Assembly: GCA_963556195.1 (NCBI GenBank)
Contig: OY744517.1
Span: forward strand, 144,876,382-144,940,381
Reading direction: 5' to 3'
Length of the DNA: 64,000 nt
DNA from: Sepiola atlantica
Lineage: Eukaryota; Mollusca; Cephalopoda; Sepiida; Sepiolidae
Below are positions 19,671 to 30,429 of the stretch, in pieces. The position numbers and the translations under genes were made by a program. How positions within the stretch are numbered: the stretch's first letter is position 1; the number at the start of each line of letters is the position of its first letter. A model generated the notes under the pieces. It was not told the origin of the DNA. It saw only the letters and a program-made list of their open reading frames with translations, and made no database searches.

Positions 19671-21905
19671 TCATCGCTCGGATCTCGAAAGTGTTCTTGA
19701 AAAAAAAGCTACAGGACGACCGGATTGTCTCAGTGAGGCAGCTATCGCACAGTCGGAGGCATCCGTCTCAACTAATAGAGGGATAAAAGGATCTACAGCA
19801 GAAATGGCAGACTGAGCAATGTTCCTTTTCATGTTTTGAAATGCTCTGATGGCGGAACAGGACAACGGAAAAGTAGATACTTGCGTCAATGGGTGTATTT
19901 TTTCTGAAAAAGACGCAACCCATTGGGAGTAGTGAGCAAACATACCGAGGGCTCGTCGTAAAGAGGACATGTTTCCAGGGATTGGTAATTCCATTAGCGG
20001 TTTCAGTCGCTCGGGATCCGGGGTCATAGTGCCATTTTTGACAATGTATCCCAATAATTTGATGCTTTTCAAGTTGTAGGAACATTTTTCACTGTTCAAA
20101 GTCAGATTATATTTCTTGACGGCAGCCATAAATCGTTTAAGGTTGTGGTCATGTTCAGCTTGGTTATGTCCGCATACTGTGACATTGTCTATATATGCAA
20201 CAGTACCCTTCAATTTTTCATTGGAGATTATTTCATCTATTACCCTCTGGAAGCTAGCCACACCATTTGTTATCCCAAAAGGAATTCGGCAGAACTGATA
20301 TAGGCGACCGCAGGCCTCGAATGCCGTGTAGGGCTTATCCTCTGGCTTGATAGGTACCTGATGGTAGGCACTTCTGAGATCCAAAGTACTGAAAGTGTGA
20401 TATTTTGCAATATTAGAAATCATTTCGTCAATACGAGGCAGTGGATAGGCATCGAGTAATGTGTATCTGTTGATGGTCTGGGAATAGTCAATGACCATCC
20501 TTTTCTTGTGATTTTCAGTGGTTGTTACGAGGACCTGGGCTCGCCATGGAGATTCACTTGGCTCTATAATTCCTTCCTTAAGTAGTTTTGTTACTTCTGC
20601 TGCTATTAACTGTTTGTCCGTTTCTGAATAGCGTCTTGATTTTATTGCTACTGGTTTGCAGTCAGGAGTTAAGTTTGTAAAAAGTGACGGGTGCCGCACT
20701 TTGACAGCTGCTAGTCCACATACGCTTAGGACCGGCTTGGGGCCACCAAAAGGAATTTCAACGCATGAATGTTGTTTTAGAAAATTGTGACCCAAAATCA
20801 CTTCGCAGCAGAGGTTTTTCATTACTGATAATTTGATTCCTTGATAGGAGTTTCCTTTTAGTTTCAGGTTAACCATGCAATATCCAATTACATGGGACGA
20901 TAAAGATGAATTTGCCATTGATATTTGGTTGGAACAAGGAAATATTTCCCATTTATTCGCTTTTACAATACTGGCATTAATAAAACTTTCGGAACTGCCT
21001 GTATCAATAAGCGCATGAATAGTCAATCCATTTATTTTTACCCTCACGATTGTTTTTGAGAGGCAGCCGGGGAATGCAGCTGCTATTGTAATTGGTGCTA
21101 CAGTAGCAAGAGTAGCCGAACGTTTTTTTTGAGAAGCTGACCGGCAAACTTTCGAAAAATGTCCCTGCTTATCACACTTGTGGAATCTAACATCTCGAGC
21201 CGGGCAGGACGAACGAGCATGTATACGAAGGCCACAAAAGTAGCATGTGGATCCAGCTGAGGCGGCAGTGATAAGTTGTTTGTGATCGTTAGAAAGGGGG
21301 GTGGCAGCATCTTGAACAATGGAAGAATTTTGAACATGCAGAGGAGGGGCTACGATAGCAGCTCCCAAAATATCTGGTTGTAAATAGAAGACAGACTGCT
21401 TCTGTGCCATGTCCAACGTTAGAGCTTGTTCATAAGCTGTTGGCAAGTCTAGGTCTTTATTCTCTAGTAGTCTTTGTCTTATTTGGTTGGACTGTATTCC
21501 ATTAATAAATGCGTCCCTGATAAAAACATCTCTCGCTTGGTTCGCAGTTAAAGCTATAAATTCACACTCGCGACTTAACGTCTTTAGAATCTGAAGGTAT
21601 TGTTGACGCTGGGTAGCAAGTAAATGTCTAGCAAAAATAGTATTTTTTTTCTTGACAAACATGGCTTCTAAAATGTCCACCGCAGTTTCATAATTTTCAC
21701 ATTCAGATAAATTTCTATAAATAGCAGTAGAGACATGATGTAAAAGAAGGGTATATTTCTCAGTACCTGTTAAAGCCGCGTTTGAAGATAACTGTAGAGC
21801 TGTAAGAAATCCTTCGAACATTTTTCTCCAATGCCGCCATTTGTCAGTAGATTCCGAGTCGGCCGTATCAAGGTCTAGACGATCGGGTTTCAAGTAACGT
21901 TCCAT
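19671..21905 (-). CDS. Gag-protease-RT-(RNase H) polyprotein, 744 codons before first stop
   Basis: Start ATG at 21905, only 19 nt after the 5' LTR. Domains by residue: gag ~1-210; zinc knuckle CX2CX4HX4C at 221-234 ('CYFCGLRIHARSSC'); a second knuckle at 241-254 that has lost its first cysteine; aspartic protease with DTGS at 301-304; RT ~430-620 with 'FSTLDLRSAYHQ' (D509); an active-site box reading YIDN at 571-574 instead of the usual YxDD; then the tether and the start of RNase H (D715 in 'ETDASD'). The frame ends at TGA after 'FFSRTLSRSER', inside RNase H. Gag and pol share one frame. YIDN may be an inactivating change or a subgroup variant; only other copies can tell. Confidence 0.9.
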   Translation of the reverse strand: MERYLKPDRLDLDTADSESTDKWRHWRKMFEGFLTALQLSSNAALTGTEKYTLLLHHVSTAIYRNLSECENYETAVDILEAMFVKKKNTIFARHLLATQRQQYLQILKTLSRECEFIALTANQARDVFIRDAFINGIQSNQIRQRLLENKDLDLPTAYEQALTLDMAQKQSVFYLQPDILGAAIVAPPLHVQNSSIVQDAATPLSNDHKQLITAASAGSTCYFCGLRIHARSSCPARDVRFHKCDKQGHFSKVCRSASQKKRSATLATVAPITIAAAFPGCLSKTIVRVKINGLTIHALIDTGSSESFINASIVKANKWEIFPCSNQISMANSSLSSHVIGYCMVNLKLKGNSYQGIKLSVMKNLCCEVILGHNFLKQHSCVEIPFGGPKPVLSVCGLAAVKVRHPSLFTNLTPDCKPVAIKSRRYSETDKQLIAAEVTKLLKEGIIEPSESPWRAQVLVTTTENHKKRMVIDYSQTINRYTLLDAYPLPRIDEMISNIAKYHTFSTLDLRSAYHQVPIKPEDKPYTAFEACGRLYQFCRIPFGITNGVASFQRVIDEIISNEKLKGTVAYIDNVTVCGHNQAEHDHNLKRFMAAVKKYNLTLNSEKCSYNLKSIKLLGYIVKNGTMTPDPERLKPLMELPIPGNMSSLRRALGMFAHYSQWVASFSEKIHPLTQVSTFPLSCSAIRAFQNMKRNIAQSAISAVDPFIPLLVETDASDCAIAASLRQSGRPVAFFSRTLSRSER

Positions 21906-21909
21906 AACG

Positions 21910-21923
21910 AATGGTTAAATAAA
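21910..21923 (-). promoter_or_regulatory. Candidate self-priming site next to 5' LTR
   Basis: One nt after the 5' LTR the minus strand reads TTTATTTAACCATT. This is the exact complement of AATGGTTAAATAAA inside the LTR (21979-21966). No TGG-starting tRNA-type primer-binding site exists in the 19-nt leader. In Tf1/sushi-type elements the mRNA 5' end folds back on such a site and primes reverse transcription. Position and length fit that mechanism here, which is inference. Confidence 0.6.
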
Positions 21924-21924
21924 T

Positions 21925-22093
21925 TGTAATAAAAACTGGACGCCGAATATAACTTAAGGATAAGCTTTATTTAACCATTTGTGGCTTACTGCGACAAATA
22001 GTGTTTTAACATTCACTCTTAATATACACGAATGTAGAACATTCCATTATTACTTAAAGGGGGAGACGGGCATCAATTATCTTTGTTACTACA
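21925..22093 (-). repeat. 5' LTR (169 bp)
   Basis: Identical to the 3' LTR. If transcription starts at the AATGG block (LTR position ~115), a TTAAAA motif lies about 25-30 nt upstream as a possible TATA-like element, and U3 is about 114 bp. Start-site placement is inferred from the self-priming complementarity. Confidence 0.95.
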
Positions 22094-22098
22094 GAGAG
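22094..22098 (+). repeat. Target-site duplication gagag (right)
   Basis: Right copy of the 5-bp duplication. Removing the element rejoins 'ccaatgagagaatgttcc'. Confidence 0.88.
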
Positions 22099-22684
22099 AA
22101 TGTTCCAAAAATCAAAAATGTCTAATTCCACCCATGTGAGGAATCTAGAACCGGATATTTCCTGGCTAGGCTTTAAAACCATGGAACATACGTCCAATCG
22201 ACTATCATCTTTGCATGATCTTCACAGCTCGGATGCTGTGCCCATCAGACATCTTTTATAGTCTCAGTCCTATAAACTCACTTCTAGTAGCAATCACTGA
22301 TATTCCCAGATAAGCCCACACACATGTAATTAAGATGTACGTCGATGGTGCTCATGCATATCTCTCTCTTCCTTGATCCTGGTAACACATGTGTTTATCT
22401 ATATCATTGGAACTTTAATGTATTTCTCTCTATGGTACTGATGTCTCTTCTTTCCTCTTGTATATCATGTTAAGCACTATCTCTCATGTTTTGTGTTTCC
22501 TTTTTATGCTTGTCTTCGACCAACTATATGAGAATAGATATTTATACATGTAGATCCAATTGTTTCTTTTGCATTGTCCGTTTTCCTCTTTATTCCGACT
22601 TTCGTGTGTGTACCCAAGAGAATACAATACACGGAATGTCGGCCTCATGTTTTGGAAAAGATACTTGAATACATGCGTTGCTAA
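22099..22684 (+). repeat. LTR-like sequence flanking the Ty3 insertion
   Basis: Has a TATA-like 'ggctttaaaacc', and later 'atctctcatgttttgtgttt', 'gcttgtcttcgacc', related to 7795-7850. The last part ('gtgtgtaccc...atacaataca', 'atgtcggcctcatg', 'catgcgttgctaaaaacgtt') is related to 12060-12160. Probably an older LTR into which the Ty3 element inserted. Confidence 0.35.
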
Positions 22685-23905
22685 AAACGTTAAAGCTAGA
22701 ATTGCAGGTAGGTTGAGAGAGGATGAGCAGTCTGTGAGCAAAGAAGTGTAAGATAATGGAGGCGGATGACAACTCAAATGTGGAGAAAATATATCTGTGT
22801 CGTGAGGCAATTGAGGTTGTCCAGAAATTTGGTTACCTTGGTGATAGCATTGGAACATAGGGTGGAGCAGGTGCTAGTGTGATTGCAAGAGTTACAAGTC
22901 GATAGAGTAAGTTCAGGAAACTTCTGCCATTACTAATCAAGGGAAAAGTCTATCAGGCATGTGTACGCAGTGTGATAATGTATGGAAGTGAAACCTAGTT
23001 GAGGACATGAGTTGCATGAAGAGAAATGATATGAGAATGATACAATGGATGTATAATGTGAGTTTTAAAGACAAGCTTAGTTCTGCTGACCTCAGAGGAA
23101 GATTAAATCTGGACAGTATAGGGAGATGTGGGAAGAGCAGGAGACTTAGATTGTATGGCCACGTTGAAAGAATGGATGAGAGTTTGTTAGTAGATGTAGA
23201 ATAGTTGAGGTAGCAGATTTAGTTCACAGGGGAAAGCCACGGAAAACATGGGATGAAGTGATAAGAATGGACTTGAGAGAAGGAGGAATAAATAAAGACC
23301 TGGCCAGAGATAGATTAGTTTTGAGGCGATTGTCTAAAAAAGTTAACAGAACCAAAGGTGAAAAAAAATACAGCAAATAACTTTTACCAAATGTAAGAAA
23401 ATTTAATCTTATATCGATCTGTGTAGCTTTTCAGGTTTGACATTTTTTAAAGTGTTTTTTTTAAAAGATTTTTTTTATTGTTGCCTTCGGAGCTTTGTAA
23501 ACCTGACGGATTCAACATGGCGCCGGATTTTACTTGGTGAGAAGCCTCAATGTCGTATGTTTAATAACTTAAAAATCGAAAACTAAAGAAAAATACAGCT
23601 AATAAAAATATACAGATCGGTTGAAAATTAAATTTTCGACCAATTGGTGACAGTCATTAGCTGTATTTTGTTTAGTTTTCGATTTTTGATTTGTTAAACA
23701 TACGACATCGAGGCTTCACACAAAGCTATGCAGATCGATAGAAAATTAAAAGTTCTTGCATTTGGTAAAAGTTAGTTTTTGTAAATTTGCTTTTTTCACC
23801 CATTCTTTTTTTCTAGACAATCGGCAGTTTTGAAGTTAATTTCTAAAAGCTGTCCAATTCATGCCATCACATAAAACGGACGTTAAACCAAATATGATGA
23901 TGATG
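22685..23905 (+). pseudogene. LINE D fragment interrupted by a MITE
   Basis: Plus-strand LINE D sequence (the blocks 'ggtggagcaggtgctagtgt', 'gattgcaagagtt', 'ggacagtatagggagatgtg') with several stops and a deletion. It runs to 23324, resumes at 23826 with the family tail 'gttaatttctaaaagctgtc' and 'ggacgttaaacc', and ends in a GATGAT tract. The break is the foldback element at 23325-23825. Confidence 0.75.
23325..23825. mobile_element. 501-bp foldback MITE
   Basis: Inserted in a LINE D tail with an 8-bp duplication, agttttga (23317-23324 and 23826-23833). Termini are ggcgattgtcta and, inverted, gccgattgtcta. The inverted similarity extends inward over much of the element: 'cttttaccaaatg', 'tatcgatctg', 'gcctc.atgtcgtatgtt', 'aaaatcgaaaactaaa' and 'atacagctaat' all occur on both arms in opposite orientation. 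No coding capacity. An 8-bp duplication fits hAT-type mobilisation, although the termini are not the classic hAT ends. Confidence 0.8.
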
Positions 23906-24115
23906 ACGTTAGAGTAACGGGTATATCACCAGTTTACGTACATACCCTTTGCTTGCTTAAGTTGGTGGAGTGGCTGGGTTCTATTGTGTGCCTCCATAGT
24001 CACCAAACCCAGCGTCGTTAAAACAGACATTGTTTCTGGAAGCCACTAACCCAACCGAACCAACTCCTATTCCACAATTTGTCTAGCTGGAAGGAGATTC
24101 TATTTATCTTCCTCC

Positions 24116-24411
24116 AACAAGGTAAGATGTGACACAAGGTCGGGAAAGTGGGATTTGAAAAACCAGCGCTCGAGAATTTGAACGCTCTGGTCATTTAAAA
24201 ATTGCCTGGGCAGCCCCGTCGGCATTCCCCGGTAGGGGCGCCTCAGGCGATTAGCAATAAACTAACCCCTTCTCAAAGGGTGAGAAGGCAAAGCCTGGGA
24301 GGGTGCACCTCCTAGAACTGCACAGGACAGATCAGACCGATAGACCGGCGTAAATCAAGACCCGAAGGCCCAGACAATACCGGTCTATAGGGTGGGGTAA
24401 AGGAGATATTT
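24116..24411 (-). mobile_element. U2-type SINE, 5'-truncated (head missing)
   Basis: Matches the body of 50266-50635 closely ('gcctgggcagccccgtcggc', 'attccccggtaggggcgcct', 'aaggcccagacaatac') and stops where the U2-derived head would start. Its 3' end is also shorter than in the full copies. Confidence 0.75.
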
Positions 24412-24474
24412 CCGACAAATATGACTACACAACAAACTGTCAATCCCTGAATAATCACATAGCTTTGTTAAAAT

Positions 24475-25066
24475 CCAAATGTATCACATGGAATGACAGC
24501 ACCATATACATTTATATCTCTGTAAAGCAACCATTCGCTTGTGACTAGAGTATTGTTGTCACATCTGGGCTGGTACAGCAACCACTACCCTCGTTCTCTT
24601 GGAGAAGGTGCAAAAAAGAATTTCTAACTTAATATATCCTGTACTGTCTGCCAAACTCCAGCCCCTGTCGCATAGCTGCAATGTTACATCTTTGTGCTTG
24701 TTTTACAAGTAATTCCATGAAATGTGCTCCGATGAACTTAGTGCACTTGTACCTCTTCAACAAAAATACCCCCGACCCACCCGACCCACCCGACTAGCAG
24801 TAAAATCCCCTCTTCCCTTTCTTTGTAGAGGTCTCTAGATGTCAGAAGATTTTCTACTCTATTAGCTTCTTTCCTCAGACCACTTGCCTTTGGAATTTCC
24901 TCCCTACTCCTTGTTTCCCCAAACGTACCAACATGCAGAAATTTAAATGTAATGTGAACAAATATCTTGCTGCCCAGGTTGCGCCCCCTCTAAATCTGGC
25001 CCCAATCACAGTAGCCCCTTACGCTTCAGTGGCAATATGCCTTGTTTGGGGTGAATAAAAAACAAA
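24475..25066 (+). pseudogene. LINE A fragment with 3' tail
   Basis: Contains the 'atctctgtaaagcaaccatt', 'gtcacatctgggctggtaca' region (LYKATIR..CCHIWAG) with stops and frameshifts. It continues to the tail 'cagtggcaatatgccttgtt' 'tggggtgaat' and an A-rich end. 5'-truncated. Confidence 0.75.
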
Positions 25067-25249
25067 AAAAAAATGGCTCTTTTCTGCTAACTCTGCCGTC
25101 TCAGGATTAGTAAATAAAATTTTGGTTAACATTGATTTTAAAAGAATCCTAAAAAAATGTTGTTCGGCACAATTTCAAAACAATTTATCAGTGCATGAAA
25201 CCATTATATTCATTGTTTTTGTTGATGTTGAGATATAAGGTTATTTTAT

Positions 25250-25277
25250 CTTTCTCCTCCTCCTCCTCCTCCTCCTC

Positions 25278-25308
<31 letters not shown>

Positions 25309-25372
25309 AACATCATCCTCATCATCATCGGTTTAACGTCCGTTTTAGATGTTGGCATGTGTTGGACACACT
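25250..25372 (-). repeat. (TCC)n/(TAC)n microsatellite with LINE D tail stub
   Basis: (TCC)n then (TAC)n, followed by 'ggtttaacgtccgttttaga', 'gttggcatgtgttgga': the terminal ~45 bp of LINE D in minus orientation. Confidence 0.7.
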
Positions 25373-25818
25373 TATGTGTTGGACACAGCCGTGGATTAAA
25401 CATATATTCTAAACATATCTATCATCAGAACAAATAATAGATGAAACTGAAACGAAATACAATTAACACATTTATTTGCAGTTGACACATATAAAGCACA
25501 GCTATGCAACATCATACAAAACAAAAGGCATTAGTTTTTATTCTACCTTTTAAGATATGAACATAAATATCCGAAGAACCTATTCAATCTGCGGGATACT
25601 TCGTGAGAGACATCCAAGGGTGGAGAATTCTCAATACTTTATGGCTCTTTCCAGATAAAACCAAGGGAACAACCAGACACCAGCGCACCTCAAGTAACTT
25701 TCTCTACATTGACAAAAAATGCGTGCAATTTGATTTAAGAAAACATTTTTACCATCGCTGTTTAACTGTTAACTCTAGGCCATTTTGAAAGTTTTTAACA
25801 TGACTGAAACTGGTTTAC

Positions 25819-26235
25819 ATGTTTTTTAAAGGTATTTGGTTTGGTTTGGTTGTTTTGTTTTATGGCATATCAACCCTTTTGTGGTTATTTAATGCCAAAT
25901 CCGGTCATTTTGGTGAAAGTTTTTATGCTTCAAGCTCTTTATATGTTCAAGTATTCATTCATGGTGTTTGGTTTGGTTGTTTTGTTTTATGGCATATCAA
26001 CCCTTTTGGGGGTATTTAATGCCAAATCCGGTCATTTTGGTGAAAGTTTTTATGCTTCAAGTTCTTTATATGTTCAAGTATTCATCCATGGTGTTTGGTT
26101 TTGTTTGGTTTGGTTGTTTTGTTTTACGGCATATCAACCCTTTTCAGGTTATTTAATGCTGAATTTGGCCTTTTTGGTGAAATTCTTTATACTTCAAGTT
26201 CTTTATATGTTCGAATATTTGTTCATGGTGTTTGG
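25819..26235 (+). repeat. Three-unit ~127-bp tandem repeat
   Basis: Units start with 'tttggttgttttgttttatg', then 'gcatatcaacccttt', 'atttaatgccaaatcc', 'ggtcattttggtgaaagttt', 'tatatgttcaagtattc'. Spacing is 127 bp then about 137 bp (a 10-bp insertion in the third unit). It is open in several frames because of composition, without protein-like features. Confidence 0.88.
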
Positions 26236-26719
26236 TTAAGTGAAAGGGTTGGAAGGGATGGGGAGGGGAGAATGGGAAGGGAGGGAAATTGTTGTTTTTT
26301 GTTTTGGATTTTGCAAAAACGTGATTGAGTTTTGCAAAGAAAAAGAAAAACAATAAAACATCAATGTTTTGTGCATTTTGAGTCAGGAAGTCAATAACTT
26401 CAGACAGCCTGATCTGGTAGCGTCAGTAGGTTCTATTTGAACTATAGATGGGGCCCTTACAGGTACTACCACTTCGGGCCAGAGTGGACCTGGGAGTAAT
26501 GGCAACTAAGGGACAACTCCACATTCACCACAGCTCCCAAGTGAAGGACTCACCACTGGATGTCTTTTAAGGTCATACCCAGGATCTTAAAGGTATTTAA
26601 GATGGTCGTTCTATGCTGAGTGATACATTATGGTCATGAATAATTTTATTTTTTTATTAATATTTTGGTGTTATATAAAAAAACTTTCCTTTAACAATTA
26701 TAAGAAACCTTTTCAACCA

Positions 26720-27400
26720 CCAATTGCCATTGCTAATAGCACCCTACCTGAGAGTTCATCATTGAAACTTCTCAGCCTAACATTAACTATCAACATGAAC
26801 TGGAACAACACATAGAAGACACTGTCAAGGCTGCTGCAAAGAAGGTGGCCTCCCTCTACCGTGCTAGAAAACTTCTCACACCTGCCAATCTCCTATATTT
26901 CTACAAAGCCACCATTCGCCCATGCATGGAGCATTGTTGTCACATCTGGGCTAGTGCATCAACAACTAGTTTCTCCCTCTTAGACAGGGTCCAGATAGAG
27001 TCTCAAATCTTATAGGTCCTACACTGTCTACCAAGCTTCAGCCCCTGTCCCATCGCTGCAATGTTGCATCTCTGTGCTTGTTTTATAATGGAATGTGCTC
27101 TGACAAACTTGCTGCTCTGGTGCTCCCTCAACGTAAATACCCGATCAACCAGACAATCAGCTAAATCCCACCCTTTTATTGTAGAGGTCCCCAAATGCCG
27201 GAGGGCTCTATACTCTAATACCTTCTTTCCGCGAACTACCAGCCTTTGGAATTCTCTATGACTGTACCAACATGCAGAAATTTAAGTGTAATGTGAACAA
27301 ACATCTCGCTGCATAACTCCCCACTTCAGATGCCACTATGGATATGACCCCTAATTCACAGTAGCACCTTACGTCTCAGTGGCAATGTGCCTGTTATTTA
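26720..27400 (+). pseudogene. LINE A fragment with 3' tail
   Basis: Encodes, with stops, 'SLKLLSLTLTINMNWNNT', then 'LYFYKATIRPCMEHCCHIW', then the downstream region to 'cagtggcaatgtgcc' near the family 3' end. 5'-truncated. Confidence 0.75.
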
Positions 27401-27419
27401 AATTTTTGTATGTTAGTAC

Positions 27420-27612
27420 AGTCGAAGAAACAGGGAGCAGGGAGGGAATTCCAGAGGTAAGCAATTCGAGGAAAGAAGCTATTAGAGTAGAAAATTTTCC
27501 GGCATCTGGAGACCTCTACAGTGAAGGGGTAGGGATTTTGCTGCTAGTCAGGTTTGTCGAGGCTATTCATGTTGAGGAGGTACAAGCACAGGAAGTTCGT
27601 CGGAGCATATAA
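27420..27612 (-). mobile_element. LINE A fragment, opposite orientation
   Basis: Reverse complement matches the LINE A segment at about 27080-27270 ('tgtagaggtctccagatgcc', 'attttctactctaatagctt'). It sits about 20 bp beyond the 3' end of the plus-strand copy, so the two are tail-to-middle inverted. Confidence 0.65.
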
Positions 27613-27779
27613 GTCAAGTCAAAAAAAAAAAGAAAAGAAAAGAGAACTTTCTTACTCTGTTCCTTACTAGAAAATGTTATCCTTTGTTTTTTTTGTTTTT
27701 TAAAAGAGTAAAACTTGGAGGTCTCCTTTTTTGATTTATTTATCTTTCTTTTTTACGCTTAATTTATTTTGTCCGCGTT

Positions 27780-28120
27780 TTGAGCTGTAAATAATAAACG
27801 ACCGTACATTAGGAAATTACTAAAAGTAATTACCTTCCAAACAAAAAAATATAAGCATGTTTCTACTTTTTAAATATTTGTCAAAATTCCAAATTCCATA
27901 TCCTGACATCATCGATAAGAAGATCTGAATTTCTGGCAAATCACCTGTTAGTTCCCCCCCCCCCCACCCCCCTGCTTCAACTGATTTTATTTGAAGCAGG
28001 AAAGATAAAGCTTTTGATTGGTGTAAAAATGCTTCAACAGCCGCCTTTTAAACCGGAAGTTATGCATTGAGCTGATTTTTATTTCAATACGGTTTTGCTC
28101 ATTTAAAATTTCGTATTGGA
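27780..28120. repeat. Diverged interspersed repeat (pair with 12600-12900)
   Basis: See 12600-12900. Contains a poly-C run at 27955 and a 'gcttcaac...gaagcagg' imperfect inverted pair around 27975-28000. Confidence 0.35.
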
Positions 28121-28132
28121 CGAGTTCCTATT

Positions 28133-28322
28133 TACTTGACTCCTCACGAGGGCAAAGTTAGACACAAGGTCGGTTTTTAATGTGGGGAAATCCAACTCCA
28201 CAAAAAGGGGCACTCTGGATTGGAACAAAAATCAAAATTGCCTCAGTCTAGAAGGATTTTTCCTTCACTGATAGCACATCAGAACAGATACTACATTTTG
28301 TTCCTAGCCAAAAGGCTATGGA
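28133..28322 (-). mobile_element. Short U2-headed SINE (subtype 2)
   Basis: On the minus strand it starts with U2-like 'ATAGCCTTTTGGCTAGGAAC' and 'ATGTAGTATCTGTTC', then a ~130-bp body ending 'ttgccctcgtgaggagtcaa'. The body shares 'aattgcct', 'gcactctgg' and the terminal GAGGAGT block with the long subtype, but lacks its middle. Confidence 0.65.
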
Positions 28323-29705
28323 AGAGTAAGAGTTAACTTCCGTTTTTCTCATAAATCTGATAAGAGTATTTTCGGTTCTTTGATACAACGGAGGCGCGTG
28401 CGAAAATTACATGTTGCCCTTTGAACAACCGAACCATGATACTTGACTTTTAAAGGCTTAAAAATCACTTTCGAATTTTAAAAGATCACGATGTAAACAA
28501 AAATCGGCCATTCTTTTTAAAATCTATTAATATTGGATTAAAATGACTAATTATTTATATACTAGTGTGACCCTTTGGAATTCGAAAGTTATTTTAGAGT
28601 CTTTAAACTATCGATTAGAAAGTAATGTTTGTCTTGAATTAAAGTATAAGTGTGTGCCGCTTTGGCTTGTTATCTACGTGCCATGAATCTACTTTGGTAT
28701 GATATCTACACTTTGTTATGCGATATACACCTCATATTGCAATCAACATGGTACAAGAAAAAGGACAACACTTCTCCTAAGTTGTCTCGAAAGAATGCTC
28801 AGTTACCGAGCCTGGAACCCTAATCCCTAACCCTAACGTTCAAAGAAAAGACCATGCGGCACTTAAACCAATTATTCAACGAGAAGTCGCTAAAGTCTCA
28901 GTAATCTATTCTGACGAATGGAGAGCTTACGCTAATTTAAACAAACTCAATTTTCGCCATTTTTACGTAAATCATCAGCAAAGTTTCGTCGATCCCATGA
29001 ACAGAGAATATACACAAGGAAGATCATGGCTTGACGCAAAGATTAGTATATTCAAAACAATTAGAAATGTACGGTATAGATATTTTTTCCTTGTAGATAC
29101 CAAGTCAAAGTCACACCCGTACAGTGGAGATATTTTTCCTTGTAGATAACAGGCCACAGTAGCACTGTATGTCAAGTATTATGGTTCAGTTGTGCTGGTA
29201 AACCAAAGGAAAATGAAATTTTTTGTATGCACCCCTGCCTTATCAAATTAACGTATTTTCACTGATAAAAAATATCTATCGTTATTTAATCCGTGCTATT
29301 TAATAGATGTTTTGTAGATTATGTACTCTGTGAATATACTTTGATTTGTAATTGGTAAAAAAAAGAGAATTCAGAAAGTTATAATATTGCCAACTTACCT
29401 TTTACCAGAGTTTCCTGCCGCGACCATCGTTAAGTAAGGCCTGAACACTGAAAAGTAACGTCATGCTAGTAAGTAGCAAGCGAGATCTGTCAGACTGTCG
29501 ATAATGAATGAGAGCTTTAAAAAAAAAAAACATTAGAAAACTTTAAAAATTGCATTTAAAGAAAGAAAAGACAGGAACACGATTCGGTTTATACTGAAAC
29601 TGAACTTGATTCAATATAAATAATTTAAAATACAAGAATTCAAAATGAATAGTTAAGTTGTGTTATTGCTGTTGTTTCATGGATTTTTATTTACTATTTT
29701 TATTT
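28323..29705. other. No recognised gene
   Basis: AT-rich unique-looking DNA. A repeated 'tatttttccttgtagat' pair occurs at about 29080 and 29130. Frames are short and non-specific. Confidence 0.45.
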
Positions 29706-29902
29706 ACTTTCCTCCCCACGAGGACAGGACAGAAGTTCGATTTTTAATGTGAGGAAAAGCAAGCTCCCAAAAAGGGATACTCTGGATTGGGGCAAAAATT
29801 TTAATTGCCTCAGTCTAGAAGAATTTCTCATTCACCTTTAATGACCGAGGGCAGAAAAGATGAAGTGTAATATCAGAACAGATATTACACTTTTAATAAT
29901 TT
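29706..29902 (-). mobile_element. Short U2-headed SINE (subtype 2), second copy
   Basis: Same body as 28133-28322 ('actctggattggggcaaaaa', 'aattgcctcagtctagaag'). The minus-strand head is reduced to 'AAGTGTAATATCTGTTC'. Confidence 0.65.
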
Positions 29903-30086
29903 TATTGCAAAAAAATATAAAAATACAATTTAAATTTTAAACAAATTAGGCACAAAGCTATCAAAAGTGTGAGCATTGGAATGTCGTTGGGCATCCTCTG
30001 TCTATCCTAATCTTTGCTAGAATCATTAGTCACCACGATACCACATTTACTCTACTGGTCAAAATCTCCAATGTGTTGAAAATTAA

Positions 30087-30092
<6 letters not shown>

Positions 30093-30144
<52 letters not shown>
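30093..30144. repeat. (TA)n microsatellite
   Basis: About 52 bp of TA. Confidence 0.95.
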
Positions 30145-30148
<4 letters not shown>

Positions 30149-30429
30149 CAATTTATTGGAAGTGATAAGTAGGTAAAAAAAAATCGAAGAAAAACGGTTA
30201 TTAAGACTCTCCTAACCCTTTCATAAAGAATAGACAGCCCACGGTAATTAAATGAACAAACAAAATAACAAACGATAAATAATATAAAAAATGAAAACGA
30301 TAAATAACTAAAAACTGATTAAAGAATGAATTTTGTAGGTGTTATAAAAAATGCAAAAGTATTTGGAAATAAATATTAAGATGATGAATGTCGGTGGATT
30401 AAATGAGATACATAAACTCTAAGGGATAC

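Larger units (their letters stand above)
17911..22093 (-). mobile_element. Ty3/gypsy-type LTR retrotransposon, complete, minus strand
   Basis: 4183 bp bounded by two 169-bp LTRs that match at every base I compared, and by a 5-bp target duplication, gagag (17906-17910 and 22094-22098). Order on the minus strand: 5' LTR, a 19-nt leader, gag with zinc knuckle, protease, RT, RNase H, integrase, polypurine tract, 3' LTR. RT and RNase H before integrase is the Ty3/Metaviridae order. Identical LTRs imply a recent insertion or recent gene conversion. No env-like frame is present. Pol contains two in-frame stops, so the copy as read is not autonomous unless they are read through. Confidence 0.93.
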
